IMG/VR virus record: IMGVR_UViG_3300046499_000339
Coordinates: 1 to 41,085 of that record
DNA length: 41,085 nt
From: a virus
Reading direction: 5' to 3' (one strand)
Part shown: positions 7,494 through 14,844 of the stretch, piece by piece
Layout: every line of letters starts with the position of its first letter
Numbering within the stretch: the first letter of the stretch is position 1
Program-made: the position numbers and the translations under genes
The notes under the pieces: model-generated
What the model was told of the DNA's origin: nothing
Databases searched by the model: none
Seen by the model: the letters and a program-made list of their open reading frames with translations, nothing else

Positions 7494-8075
7494 ATGCTCA
7501 TACCAACTGTGTGCCGGGAATGGAACGGGATCTACATCGGGGGCCAGCAGACCGGCCTGCGCGTGCATCCCCGCGCCGAAGGGACGATCCACGTGGACGT
7601 GATCGCCAGCGCGGAATTAACGGGGTTTGCCCGGGACTGCAGGGTGTCGGGTGACGAACGCCTGGAGTTCGCCCCGGGCGATATCAGCGTGCACGACACG
7701 CGCCTGGAGTGCTTTTCGGCCGACAGCCTGGTGCCATTCCTGCGCAAGGGCTTCAGCCTGGACCTCGAGCCAGGGATGGCGCAAGTGTTGCGCAGCTGGC
7801 TGCCGAAGATCTTCCGGGTGGCCGCAGCGGCGAAGGCGGTCGCTGACATTTTCAGCGAACAGCTGCCGCCGCCGATTTATCACATGTTCGATGCGATCAC
7901 CGCAGTCGTCGATCGCATCGTTACCGGCGGTTTCACCGTCGACCACTCGGTCGCATATGAACGCAGCGATGGCGTGTGGCGCGAGAACCACGCGTTCATG
8001 CGCCTGTTCGACAACGAGCGGGTACGGCGGGAGCTGGACGCACTGGTCCAGCCGGCGCCGGAGCTGGCGAGGTAG
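7494..8075 (+). CDS. Hypothetical protein
   Basis: A 193-aa protein starting at the ATG at 7494 (MLIPTVCREWNGIYIGGQQTG). Mixed alpha/beta composition, no signal peptide, membrane segment or motif I recognise. It lies 7 bp after the previous stop and 3 bp before the next start, in one operon. Sequence between 7434 and 7493 in the same frame is not needed. Confidence 0.7.
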   Translation: MLIPTVCREWNGIYIGGQQTGLRVHPRAEGTIHVDVIASAELTGFARDCRVSGDERLEFAPGDISVHDTRLECFSADSLVPFLRKGFSLDLEPGMAQVLRSWLPKIFRVAAAAKAVADIFSEQLPPPIYHMFDAITAVVDRIVTGGFTVDHSVAYERSDGVWRENHAFMRLFDNERVRRELDALVQPAPELAR

Positions 8076-8078
8076 GCC

Positions 8079-8267
8079 ATGCCGCGCATCCAGCCAGACC
8101 GCGCCGCGCTCGAAGTCGCCCACCTGCGGCTGCGCACGGCGGCGCCGCTGGAGGAGATGCTGAAAGACCCCAGCCTCAGGATCGTTCTCGAGGCGGTCGC
8201 CCGCCGGCACATGCAGCGCCGCGCGCAGGTGGATGTGAAGAAGCTGCAAGCCAATGACCGGGACTGA
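8079..8267 (+). CDS. Small hypothetical protein
   Basis: A 62-aa, Arg/Ala/Leu-rich helical protein (MPRIQPDRAALEVAHLRLRT). Gene spacing supports a real gene in the rightward operon. Function unknown. Confidence 0.6.
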   Translation: MPRIQPDRAALEVAHLRLRTAAPLEEMLKDPSLRIVLEAVARRHMQRRAQVDVKKLQANDRD

Positions 8268-8307
8268 CCCGCAGTACGGCCCATAACCATAGAGCAAGGA
8301 CCGCACC

Positions 8308-8997
8308 ATGAACACCACCACCCGGCCCGAACAGGCCTCGCTTGAGGACGTCGCCGCGGGCGAACAAGGCGGCCCGCACCTGGCCGCGCGCATCAGCGCC
8401 GTCGCCGTCAAGCTCGTCTATCCGTTCATCGCCAAGGATGATGTCCGCTACTACCTGAACGGTATCAACCTGCGCCCCCTCGACGACGGCACCACGATGG
8501 TGGTGGCCACCGACGGCCACCGCTACATCGTGGTGCGCGACCCCTCCGGATTTACGGAAAAGGAACTGATCGTCACGATCAGCAAGGACGCGCTGAAGCA
8601 TGCCGCCAGCGCCAAGCACACGCTCGACGTCATGTCGGATGGCAGCGCCATGATCTCGGACGCCGGTGCGCGACCGCTGTTCATCCAGCCCGGCAACGCA
8701 TTGATCGACGCAACGTTCCCGCGCATCGAGCGCATCGCCAGCGTGGCCAATTACAAGGAAGGCATCGGCGGCGCGGTCAACCCGCGCTACCTGGCCGATG
8801 CGCTGGCGATCGGCAAGACCTTCGGCGAGTCGATCCGCTTCTTCACGCGCGACGCCGACAGCCCGCTGCTGTTCATGCTGGGCGGACTGGGCGACCTGGA
8901 ATGCTTCGGCGGGATCATGAAGCTGCGCGATGTGCTGGATGCGCTGCCGGCGTGGTTTCCGGCGCCGGGCGAGGTCAACAGCCTGGCCGACGTATGA
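8308..8997 (+). CDS. DNA polymerase sliding-clamp-like (beta subunit-like) protein
   Basis: A 229-aa protein. Residues 30-80 (VKLVYPFIAKDDVRYYLNGI then LDDGTTMVVATDGHRYIVV) match the strand order and 'ATDGHR' signature of a DnaN clamp domain. A second clamp-like stretch follows. At 229 aa it is shorter than the roughly 365-aa three-domain DnaN, so it could carry two domains and form a trimeric ring, or act as a decoy for host clamp ligands. It overlaps the methyltransferase start (ATGA). Confidence 0.7.
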   Translation: MNTTTRPEQASLEDVAAGEQGGPHLAARISAVAVKLVYPFIAKDDVRYYLNGINLRPLDDGTTMVVATDGHRYIVVRDPSGFTEKELIVTISKDALKHAASAKHTLDVMSDGSAMISDAGARPLFIQPGNALIDATFPRIERIASVANYKEGIGGAVNPRYLADALAIGKTFGESIRFFTRDADSPLLFMLGGLGDLECFGGIMKLRDVLDALPAWFPAPGEVNSLADV

Positions 8998-10877
8998 GGC
9001 GCGACGACTTCACCCTGCAGCTGGACCTCGGGCACGAGATCCTGGCCGACAACTTCGCCGGCGGCGGCGGGGCCAGCGAGGCGATCCGCCAGGCGTTCGG
9101 GCGCGAGCCAGACATCGCGATCAACCACGATGGCGAGGCGCTGTGCATGCATAACGCCAACCACCCGACCACGCGCCACTACCGCGAGGACGTTTTCCTG
9201 ATCAATCCGACTATCGTCACCGGCAACCGCCCGGTCGGCGCGGTCTGGTTCTCGCCGACCTGCACCCACTTCTCCAAGGCCAAGGGCTTCAACATCCTGA
9301 ACCAGACCACGCGCGGCCTGGCCTGGGTGGTCCTCAAGTGGGGCGTGCAGCTGGCGCCGCGCCTGATGTTCCTCGAGAACGTCGAGGAATTCACCGGCTG
9401 GGGGCCGCTCGACGAGCATGGCCGGCCGATCAAGGCGCACAAGGGCCGCACCTTCCAGGCGTTTGTGCTGGCACTGACCACCGGATTGCCGAAGGACCAC
9501 CCGGACCTGGCTGAGATCCGGGAGACGCTGGGTGCGGGCTTCCCGCTCGAGCGGATCCACGCGGGCCTGGGCTACCAGGTCGAGTGGAAGGTGCTGCGCG
9601 CCTGCGACTATGGCGCGCCGACGATCCGGCGCCGCCTGTTCATGGTGATGCGTCGCGACGGGCATCCAATCGGCTGGCCGGCGCCGACCCATGGCGACCC
9701 GACTTCGCCCGAGGTGAAGTCGGGCAAGCTGCTGCCGTTCGTGACGGCGGCCGACTGCATTGACTGGTCGATTCCGACCCGTTCGATCTTCGAGCGCAAG
9801 AAGCCGCTGGCAGCGGCCACCCTGCGCCGGGTCGGGCGCGGCTTCGAGCGCTATGTGAAGGATGCGGCGCAGCCGTATATCGTCACCAATACTACCGGCC
9901 ATCCCGGTGCGCCAGTCGACCAGCCGGTGCGAACCGTAACGACCGGTGGACACCACGCGCTCGTCGTGCCGCACGTTACCAAGTTCAACACGGGAAGCGT
10001 CGGGCATGCGGTCGATGAGCCCCTCGCCACGATCACCTCGGGCGCCGGCGCTGCCCGCCCAGCGGGCGCCGCACACGGCCTTGGCCTGGTGACCGCCTCG
10101 CTGGTCCAGTACTACAAGAGCGGCAGCCAGAACGTGCCGGTCGACCGGCCGATGCCGACGCTGGTGACCAAGGACCGGGTGGGCGTCACCTGCGCCTACC
10201 TGGCCAAGCATTACGGCGGCAACGAGTCACCCGGCTGGCCACTCGACACGCCAATCAGCACCGTCACCACGCAGGACCATCACGGACTGGTCACGGCGCA
10301 CCTGGTGGGCATCGACAACCAGAGCAGCGGCGCCGGCATCGCGTGGGACGTGGCCCGCCCGCTCAACACGATCACGACCGAGAACCGCTGTGCGGTCGTC
10401 ACCAGCAACCTGGTGAAACTGCGCGGGACCAGCACGGCGGCCGCGACAGACGAGCCGATGGGCACCGTCAGCGCCGGCGGCCAGCACCATGCCGAAGTGC
10501 GCACGACGCTGGCGCGCGCCGGCCACTCCGAGCAGCGCCGCGCCCAGGTCCGCGCGTTCCTGCGCGAGTTCTGTCCGAGCCTGAAGGATGCCGAGCGGCC
10601 CGAGCTGGTGACGATCAACGGCGAACTGTTCGAGGTGGTCGACATCGGGCTGCGCATGCTGGTCGCGCGCGAGCTGGCCAATGCCCAGGGCTTCCCGCGC
10701 GACTACATCCTCGACCCGTTCTACACGGCGGTGGACAAGCGCGGGCGCACGGTGACCAAGCGCCTGTCGGGCAGCGCCCAGGTGCGGATGATCGGCAACA
10801 GCGTCTCGCCGCCGCCGGCGATCGCGCTGATCCGGGAAAACAACGCCCACGAACGCCTGATGGCGCGGGCCGCATGA
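8994..10877 (+). CDS. C5-cytosine DNA methyltransferase with a repeat-built recognition region
   Basis: A 627-aa protein starting at the ATG at 8994 (MRRDDFTLQL), which overlaps the clamp gene stop. Motif I is DNFAGGGGASEAI (about 19-31). Motif IV carries the catalytic Cys in WFSPTCTHFSKAKG (about 84-97). Motif VI is LENVEEF, motif VIII is RRRLFMVMRRDG and motif IX-X is RMIGNSVSPPPAIAL near 600. Between about 303 and 505, where the target recognition domain lies, are roughly six degenerate repeats built on a Val/Ala-Asp-x-Pro-x-x-Thr-Val/Ile-Thr-Thr pattern. No restriction partner is adjacent, so it is probably an orphan protecting phage DNA. The motif IV variant (PTC rather than PPC) is noteworthy. 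Confidence 0.9.
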   Translation: MRRDDFTLQLDLGHEILADNFAGGGGASEAIRQAFGREPDIAINHDGEALCMHNANHPTTRHYREDVFLINPTIVTGNRPVGAVWFSPTCTHFSKAKGFNILNQTTRGLAWVVLKWGVQLAPRLMFLENVEEFTGWGPLDEHGRPIKAHKGRTFQAFVLALTTGLPKDHPDLAEIRETLGAGFPLERIHAGLGYQVEWKVLRACDYGAPTIRRRLFMVMRRDGHPIGWPAPTHGDPTSPEVKSGKLLPFVTAADCIDWSIPTRSIFERKKPLAAATLRRVGRGFERYVKDAAQPYIVTNTTGHPGAPVDQPVRTVTTGGHHALVVPHVTKFNTGSVGHAVDEPLATITSGAGAARPAGAAHGLGLVTASLVQYYKSGSQNVPVDRPMPTLVTKDRVGVTCAYLAKHYGGNESPGWPLDTPISTVTTQDHHGLVTAHLVGIDNQSSGAGIAWDVARPLNTITTENRCAVVTSNLVKLRGTSTAAATDEPMGTVSAGGQHHAEVRTTLARAGHSEQRRAQVRAFLREFCPSLKDAERPELVTINGELFEVVDIGLRMLVARELANAQGFPRDYILDPFYTAVDKRGRTVTKRLSGSAQVRMIGNSVSPPPAIALIRENNAHERLMARAA

Positions 10878-10914
10878 AGCACGACTACCAGCAACCACGA
10901 CGGGAGGCGCAGCC

Positions 10915-11151
10915 GTGAACGAGAGAAGCGCAGACGTACTGGACACTGCGGCCGAGCTGCAGGAGCAGATGAACGCCGACGCGCGTGCTGCGGTCGCGGC
11001 GGCTGACAGGCCGCAGACGCACCCCGACTTCAACGGCAGCGACTGCGTCGAGTGCGGCGAAGCGCTGCCGGGTGTGCGGCTGGCGTACCAGCGGATCCGC
11101 TGCATGCCTTGCCAGGCCGAGGTCGAGCGGCTGGCGAAAAGGAGATTGTGA
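10915..11151 (+). CDS. DksA/TraR-type C4 zinc-finger protein
   Basis: A 78-aa protein from a GTG preceded by GGGAGGC. The N-terminal helix (DVLDTAAELQEQMNADARAA) precedes a four-cysteine zinc finger with Cys44, Cys47, Cys63 and Cys66 (CVEC, 15 residues, CMPC). Length and layout fit short phage TraR/DksA relatives, which bind the RNA polymerase secondary channel. A 14-codon ORF (10874-10918) lies between it and the methyltransferase. Confidence 0.85.
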   Translation: MNERSADVLDTAAELQEQMNADARAAVAAADRPQTHPDFNGSDCVECGEALPGVRLAYQRIRCMPCQAEVERLAKRRL

Positions 11152-11315
11152 TGTGGCATATGACAGGCTTCGGTTTTTGCGCGGCGAGCGCGGTGGTGCA
11201 GCTTGGGCACATGTTCTGGTGCCTGCGCAAGCGCCAGTTCGGCAAAGCCGACCAACACGAGGTGCTGGCCCACCTGTGGGCCATCGCGGCGATCATCATC
11301 GGGAGCCTGCAATGA
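11151..11315 (+). CDS. Small membrane protein
   Basis: A 54-aa protein (MWHMTGFGFCAASAVVQLGH) with two probable membrane segments (about 4-24 and 36-52) and a basic loop (RKRQFGK). It overlaps the preceding stop by one base and the next start by four (ATGA), so it is translationally coupled. Function unknown. Confidence 0.65.
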   Translation: MWHMTGFGFCAASAVVQLGHMFWCLRKRQFGKADQHEVLAHLWAIAAIIIGSLQ

Positions 11316-11683
11316 ACCGCCCCGATGCCGGCCGCAGCGTGGGCCAGCTCCCTTTGTTCGCCGCCGCACCGGCGCCAGTGCGTCATTCCGGCATGCCGCC
11401 ATGCGTCGAAAGAGCGTGGGAGCGCGCCTACTCGGACCAGGTGACCGCCGAGGTTCTCGCCGTGGCCGCGGCCCGGCCCGAGGAATGGCTGGGCTGGAAC
11501 GACTTCCGCAGTCTCATCCGCCAGCACGACATCGGTTGCTGCTTCGGGCATGCCATCGGTGCGATCGCGCGGCGCGGCCTGCTGCAGGAGCGCAAGGTCT
11601 GCCTCGGCAAGGGCATCGGTGCCGCGCAGCCAGGCTCGGGAAACTACCAGGGTTACACCTGCCAGTGGAAGGCCTGCGCATGA
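11312..11683 (+). CDS. Hypothetical protein
   Basis: A 123-aa protein (MNRPDAGRSVGQLPLFAAAP). The C-terminal 80 residues (WLGWNDFRSLIRQHDIGCCFGHAIGAIARRGLLQERKV) look like a winged-helix fold. The ATG overlaps the previous stop (ATGA). A 22-codon ORF (11680-11748) overlaps its stop in the same way. Function unknown. Confidence 0.65.
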   Translation: MNRPDAGRSVGQLPLFAAAPAPVRHSGMPPCVERAWERAYSDQVTAEVLAVAAARPEEWLGWNDFRSLIRQHDIGCCFGHAIGAIARRGLLQERKVCLGKGIGAAQPGSGNYQGYTCQWKACA

Positions 11684-11767
11684 CCAATTCCACACCACCC
11701 GCAGCTGCCGCAGCAGGCTGCCGCTTGACCCGCCTCACCATCCAATAACCATACCGGGAGATCCACC

Positions 11768-12487
11768 ATGAAAGCCTTGTTCCGAAAACTGTGCGTGCAG
11801 CTCGCCTTTGCCTGGAGCGTGCTGAAACGCCCCAGCCCGCAGCCGGTCACCTTCATCAACATCCGGCAGCTGCTGCTGCACCTGTGCGACTACGACGAGG
11901 TCACCTGCCAGTGGGTGATGCGCTGGCTGGCCTACCCGCTACGCAACCCGGGCGCGAAGATGGCGATGGGGATCGTGGTCAATGGCGAGCAAGGCACCGG
12001 CAAGAGCCTGTTCTTCAGCCGGGTGGCGGCGCACCTGTATCCCACCGGCGCCGGGCGCGTCATGCACTGCAGCCAGCTGCACAGCGTGTTCAACCAGTGG
12101 GTCGAGCACACCCGCCTGGCGGTGGTCGAGGGCGCGTTCTCGAAGAAGAACGCGGCGCGCCTGAAGGAGCTGATCGGGTCGGTGTCGACGCAGGTCGAGG
12201 GCAAGAACGTCAAGAGCCAGACGCGCAAGAACCGCAGCAATTTCGTGTTCCTCTCCGGCTCGACCGAGTTTCTGCCGGTGCTTGAAGCCGACCGCCGGCT
12301 GTGCGTGCTCGAGGCCCCGCCGCCGCAGCTGCGCATGTTCTACCAGTCGGTCGACCACGAGATCAGGAATGGCGGCGTGGAGGCGTTCCGCGACTACCTG
12401 CTGCACGGGCTCGACATGGCCGGCTTCGACGAGACCACCCGCCCGCCGGCCAGCGCGGCCCACCGTGCGCTGCGCGACGTGGCGTAG
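11768..12487 (+). CDS. Stand-alone DUF5906-type helicase domain (primase-less paralogue)
   Basis: A 239-aa protein with Walker A VNGEQGTGKS (about 72-81), an acidic Walker B-like VVEGAF, and the block 'NFVFLSGSTEFLPVLEADRR' that parallels 'SAFLSNEPQPIPIELEDRR' of the large primase-helicase. The stretch before Walker A (CQWVMRWLAYPLRNPGAKM) is nearly the same as its counterpart there (WILRWLAYPLQHPGAKM). The Toprim/primase part is missing. It is on the opposite strand and in the opposite early operon. It might be a helicase subunit that mixes with, or regulates, the full-length protein. Confidence 0.8.
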   Translation: MKALFRKLCVQLAFAWSVLKRPSPQPVTFINIRQLLLHLCDYDEVTCQWVMRWLAYPLRNPGAKMAMGIVVNGEQGTGKSLFFSRVAAHLYPTGAGRVMHCSQLHSVFNQWVEHTRLAVVEGAFSKKNAARLKELIGSVSTQVEGKNVKSQTRKNRSNFVFLSGSTEFLPVLEADRRLCVLEAPPPQLRMFYQSVDHEIRNGGVEAFRDYLLHGLDMAGFDETTRPPASAAHRALRDVA

Positions 12488-12774
12488 TGGGCAGGGAGAG
12501 CAAGCACCTGATGGCGCTGCGCCGCCTGGTCGCCGATGACGGCCACGCGGCGGGGTTCCAGTCGCTGGGCCAGTACCGCAGCGCTTTGCTGGCGCGCCTA
12601 GACCAGCTCACCGAAGTGGCAGGGCCGTCCACAGGAGCAGGCGATGACACAGGTAACCCACCCGAGCGCCCAGCAAGTGCGCGAGTACCTGGCCAAGCGG
12701 ATCAAGGAACGCACGCCGCCGCCGGCACCGGACGAGATCCGGCGCCAGCTGGGGTGGGAACTGATCGAGGCTGA
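12487..12774 (+). CDS. Small hypothetical protein
   Basis: A 95-aa ORF from a GTG overlapping the previous stop. The first 55 residues (ESKHLMALRRLVADDGHAAGFQSLGQYR) look like a true protein. The last 40 overlap the gene at 12644 in another frame and have shadow-like composition, so the functional end is uncertain. Confidence 0.45.
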   Translation: MGRESKHLMALRRLVADDGHAAGFQSLGQYRSALLARLDQLTEVAGPSTGAGDDTGNPPERPASARVPGQADQGTHAAAGTGRDPAPAGVGTDRG

Positions 12775-12805
12775 ACGCGCGAGCGGGCAGCAACCAATGA
12801 AATGA
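12644..12805 (+). CDS. Small hypothetical protein
   Basis: A 53-aa protein (MTQVTHPSAQQVREYLAKRI) preceded by AGGAG at a good distance. The N-terminal helix and the 'DEIRRQLGWELIEAER' helix give it normal protein composition. It overlaps the previous ORF by 131 bp. A 15-codon ORF (12814-12861) follows it. Confidence 0.6.
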   Translation: MTQVTHPSAQQVREYLAKRIKERTPPPAPDEIRRQLGWELIEAERASGQQPMK

Positions 12806-12847
12806 GGATAAACATGGATCACACGACGAGCTTTCCGGGAGGGCTGC

Positions 12848-13060
12848 ATGAGTACACATGACGACACCAGCCCGGTCAAGCTGCATGGCCTGATGCGCCG
12901 ACTGCTCGAGGACCACCAGCGGATCATGCCGCACCACGCGCACCTGTGCCCACTGTGCCAAGACGCCGAGCGCACGCTCGACCTGCTGGCCGAGGAAGTG
13001 CCGGACGGCGCCCTGTTCGAGCCAGACGACCTCTTTGTAGCACCTCGTAGTTCCCATTAA
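12848..13060 (+). CDS. Small hypothetical protein with a possible zinc site
   Basis: A 70-aa protein with GGGAGG upstream of the ATG. It holds a His/Cys cluster (HHAHLCPLC, residues 29-37), which could bind one metal, and an acidic C-terminus. Last gene before the retroelement. Function unknown. Confidence 0.6.
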   Translation: MSTHDDTSPVKLHGLMRRLLEDHQRIMPHHAHLCPLCQDAERTLDLLAEEVPDGALFEPDDLFVAPRSSH

Positions 13061-13078
13061 CGATAACCAGGAAAACCC

Positions 13079-13687
13079 ATGAATATGACCCAAGAGACCA
13101 TTCCGACCGTGCCCGGCACGCCCTTCGCTGGCGGCTTCTACGCCGGCCGGATCCTGATCGCCGGAGTGATGCATGCGCTGATCGTCGCAGCGAAGGCCGA
13201 GGGCGAGCGCGAAGGCGCCTGGCTCGGTTCCGAGCAGCGCGCTGCGGGCGCCGACAGCTACTGCGACGGCATGCAGAACACCGCCGCCATGGCCGATGCG
13301 GGCAGCGAGCTGGCGCAGTGGGCGCGCGGCCTGCGGATCGGCGGCTTCAGCGACTGGTTCATCCCGAGCCAGGACGAACTCGAGATCCTGTACCGCAACC
13401 TGAAACCGACCGCCCGGAACAACTACCTCTACGGCCGCAGCGGCGTGAACGCCTCGGCAGTGCCGCCTACCCTCGCCTACAGCGCTGGCGTACCGTTGCA
13501 GACCGCAGCGCCTGGCTTCGCCGACGATGGCGAGCAGGCCTTCGCCAATGAATGGTACTGGTCGAGCACGCAGCACGCTGCCAGCGACGACTATGCCTGG
13601 ACTCAGGACTTCGACTCCGGCTACCAGACCCGCGACGGCAAGTCGGCCAGCCTCCGCGCTCGCGCGGTCCGCAGATTCGCAATTTAA
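13079..13687 (+). CDS. DGR target protein 1 (DUF1566/C-type-lectin-like variable protein)
   Basis: A 202-aa protein; AGGA precedes the ATG. Residues 85-200 fit the DUF1566 (Lcl-type) version of the C-lectin fold used by many DGR targets: GGFSDWFIPSQDELEILYRNL, then NEWYWSSTQ, then LRARAVRRF at the end. The variable repeat VR1 encodes residues 163-200. Compared with the template, residues 169, 175, 177, 179, 180, 182 and 184-187 are changed, all at template Asn codons. No signal peptide or membrane segment is visible. The ligand is unknown; the gene is far from, and opposite to, the tail genes. Confidence 0.9.
   Translation: MNMTQETIPTVPGTPFAGGFYAGRILIAGVMHALIVAAKAEGEREGAWLGSEQRAAGADSYCDGMQNTAAMADAGSELAQWARGLRIGGFSDWFIPSQDELEILYRNLKPTARNNYLYGRSGVNASAVPPTLAYSAGVPLQTAAPGFADDGEQAFANEWYWSSTQHAASDDYAWTQDFDSGYQTRDGKSASLRARAVRRFAI
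13567..13677 (+). repeat. DGR variable repeat VR1
   Basis: 111 bp collinear with the template at 14693-14803. There are 13 differences, every one at a template adenine (7 A to G, 4 A to C, 2 A to T). The last 40 bases are invariant and contain the 14-bp hairpin CCGCGC-TC-GCGCGG, the expected location of the homing-initiation element. Confidence 0.97.
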
Positions 13688-13718
13688 CCCTTTATCCATT
13701 TCTGAGAGAAGAGACGCC

Positions 13719-14144
13719 ATGAAAAAAACACAAAACATGGAGCAGGCCGGCGGTCGTGCAGCCGGCACCCCGAACAGCAAGGGGCAGTGGATCGCGGAGA
13801 ACCTCACGCCGGGCGAAGTGTACGCCGGCCTGATCCTCGGTGTGGACGGCCAGCCGGACCACCACCTGGTGCTGCTGCCGGGTGAAGCCGAACACGTGAC
13901 GTGGGCAGCTGCCAGGGAATTTGCAGCGAAGGCCGGCGGCGACCTGCCGACGCGGCGCGAGCAGGCGCTGTTGTACGCGAACCTGAAGCACGAGTTCAAA
14001 CCGAACTGGTACTGGTCGGGCGAGCAGCACGCTGCCAACGACGACTATGCCTGGGTTCAGCACTTCGACTACGGCGACCAGAACAACTACTACAAGTCGG
14101 CCAGCCTCCGCGCTCGCGCGGTCCGCAGATTAGTTATTCAGTAA
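13719..14144 (+). CDS. DGR target protein 2 (DUF1566/C-type-lectin-like variable protein)
   Basis: A 141-aa protein from the ATG at 13719, 31 bp after target 1. Shorter than target 1 but with the same layout: GEVYAGLILG near 31-40, a 'TWAAAREFAAKAGGDLPTRRE' helix near 67-87, then NWYWSGEQ and the variable end LRARAVRRLVIQ. Residues 113, 115, 117, 118, 120, 124 and 125 differ from the template. It is nearer to the template than target 1 is, which means fewer or more recent retargeting events. Confidence 0.9.
   Translation: MKKTQNMEQAGGRAAGTPNSKGQWIAENLTPGEVYAGLILGVDGQPDHHLVLLPGEAEHVTWAAAREFAAKAGGDLPTRREQALLYANLKHEFKPNWYWSGEQHAANDDYAWVQHFDYGDQNNYYKSASLRARAVRRLVIQ
14024..14132 (+). repeat. DGR variable repeat VR2
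   Basis: 109 bp collinear with template 14696-14804. There are 8 differences, all at template adenines (3 A to G, 4 A to T, 1 A to C). The 3' invariant block is identical to VR1 and the template. Confidence 0.97.
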
Positions 14145-14164
14145 TTTAGCCCTTTTTCATCAGC

Positions 14165-14518
14165 ATGGCACTCCATACCCAACTGCCGATTTACAAGGCC
14201 GCCTACGACCTCCTCGACATCGTTACGGACCTCGCCAAGAACATGCCTCGGGACTTCAAGGCATCGATCGGCGGGAAGCTCCGTGACGAGGTGGTCGCAG
14301 TCACGATCTTGATCTTCCGCGCCAACACGGCGCGGGAGAAGGCGCCGCACCTGCAAGGGCTCACCGAGCGCCTGCAGGTGGCCGAACTGCTGCTGCGACT
14401 CTCGCGCGACAAGCGCCTGATCGCAGTCAAGCAGTACGCGCGCGCCGTCGAGCTGACCACCAGCATCGGCAAGCAGGCCAGTGGATGGCGCCGCTCCGCA
14501 ATGTCGCCCGCTTCGTGA
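14165..14518 (+). CDS. avd: Avd accessory variability determinant
   Basis: A 117-aa, all-helical, basic protein (MALHTQLPIYKAAYDLLDIV then DLAKNMPRDFKASIGGKLRD, then RLIAVKQYARAVELTTSIGK). This is the four-helix-bundle (23S-intervening-protein-like) profile of Avd, which forms a pentamer that binds the reverse transcriptase and template RNA. It sits 20 bp after target 2 and upstream of the template repeat, the classical order target-avd-TR-RT. Confidence 0.9.
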   Translation: MALHTQLPIYKAAYDLLDIVTDLAKNMPRDFKASIGGKLRDEVVAVTILIFRANTAREKAPHLQGLTERLQVAELLLRLSRDKRLIAVKQYARAVELTTSIGKQASGWRRSAMSPAS

Positions 14519-14692
14519 TGGTCACGGCCACCATGACTGTGCGAACTTTTAATCTGGTCGTGCCGCTGGCCCACGAGGCCACCGCCATGCGCACCGCAGA
14601 TACCACCCGACATAGTTTGGGCAGGTCTGGCGCAGTTTCCCCGCTGATCGGCCATTGCGGCCTTCGGCTGGGCGACGTAGATAGCACGAACA
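14519..14692 (+). other. Non-coding leader between avd and the template repeat
   Basis: Open in the reverse transcriptase frame, but its translation has no protein-like character and no match to reverse transcriptase N-termini. In studied DGRs the sequence flanking the template on the avd side is part of the structured template RNA, so this stretch is probably transcribed RNA rather than coding. Confidence 0.5.
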
Positions 14693-14804
14693 CACGCAGC
14701 ACGCTGCCAACGACGACTATGCCTGGAATCAGAACTTCAACAACGGCAACCAGAACAACAACAACAAGTCGGCCAGCCTCCGCGCTCGCGCGGTCCGCAG
14801 ATTA
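14693..14804 (+). repeat. DGR template repeat (TR)
   Basis: Matches VR1 and VR2. It is rich in AAC/AAT: read in the target frame it encodes ten diversifiable Asn codons within a 19-codon stretch (NDDYAWNQNF then NNGNQNNNNK). Asn codons AAY allow any class of side chain but no stop codon when adenines mutate. The 3' end carries the hairpin CCGCGC-TC-GCGCGG (14780-14793). It lies 40 bp upstream of the first conserved reverse transcriptase residues. Confidence 0.97.
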
Positions 14805-14844
14805 CACCGGTTGCCACCATGCTGACTTTTCTTTCGAGGAGTTG

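Noticed and set aside
13567-14804. CRISPR-like array from the repeated sequences
   Set aside because: Three unequal-spaced copies, two of them coding, with adenine-only differences: a DGR, not CRISPR. No regular repeat-spacer pattern exists elsewhere.
14485-14844. N-terminal extension of the RT through the template repeat
   Set aside because: In frame, but the peptide is Thr/Arg-rich translation of TR and has no RT homology; kept only as an alternative start.
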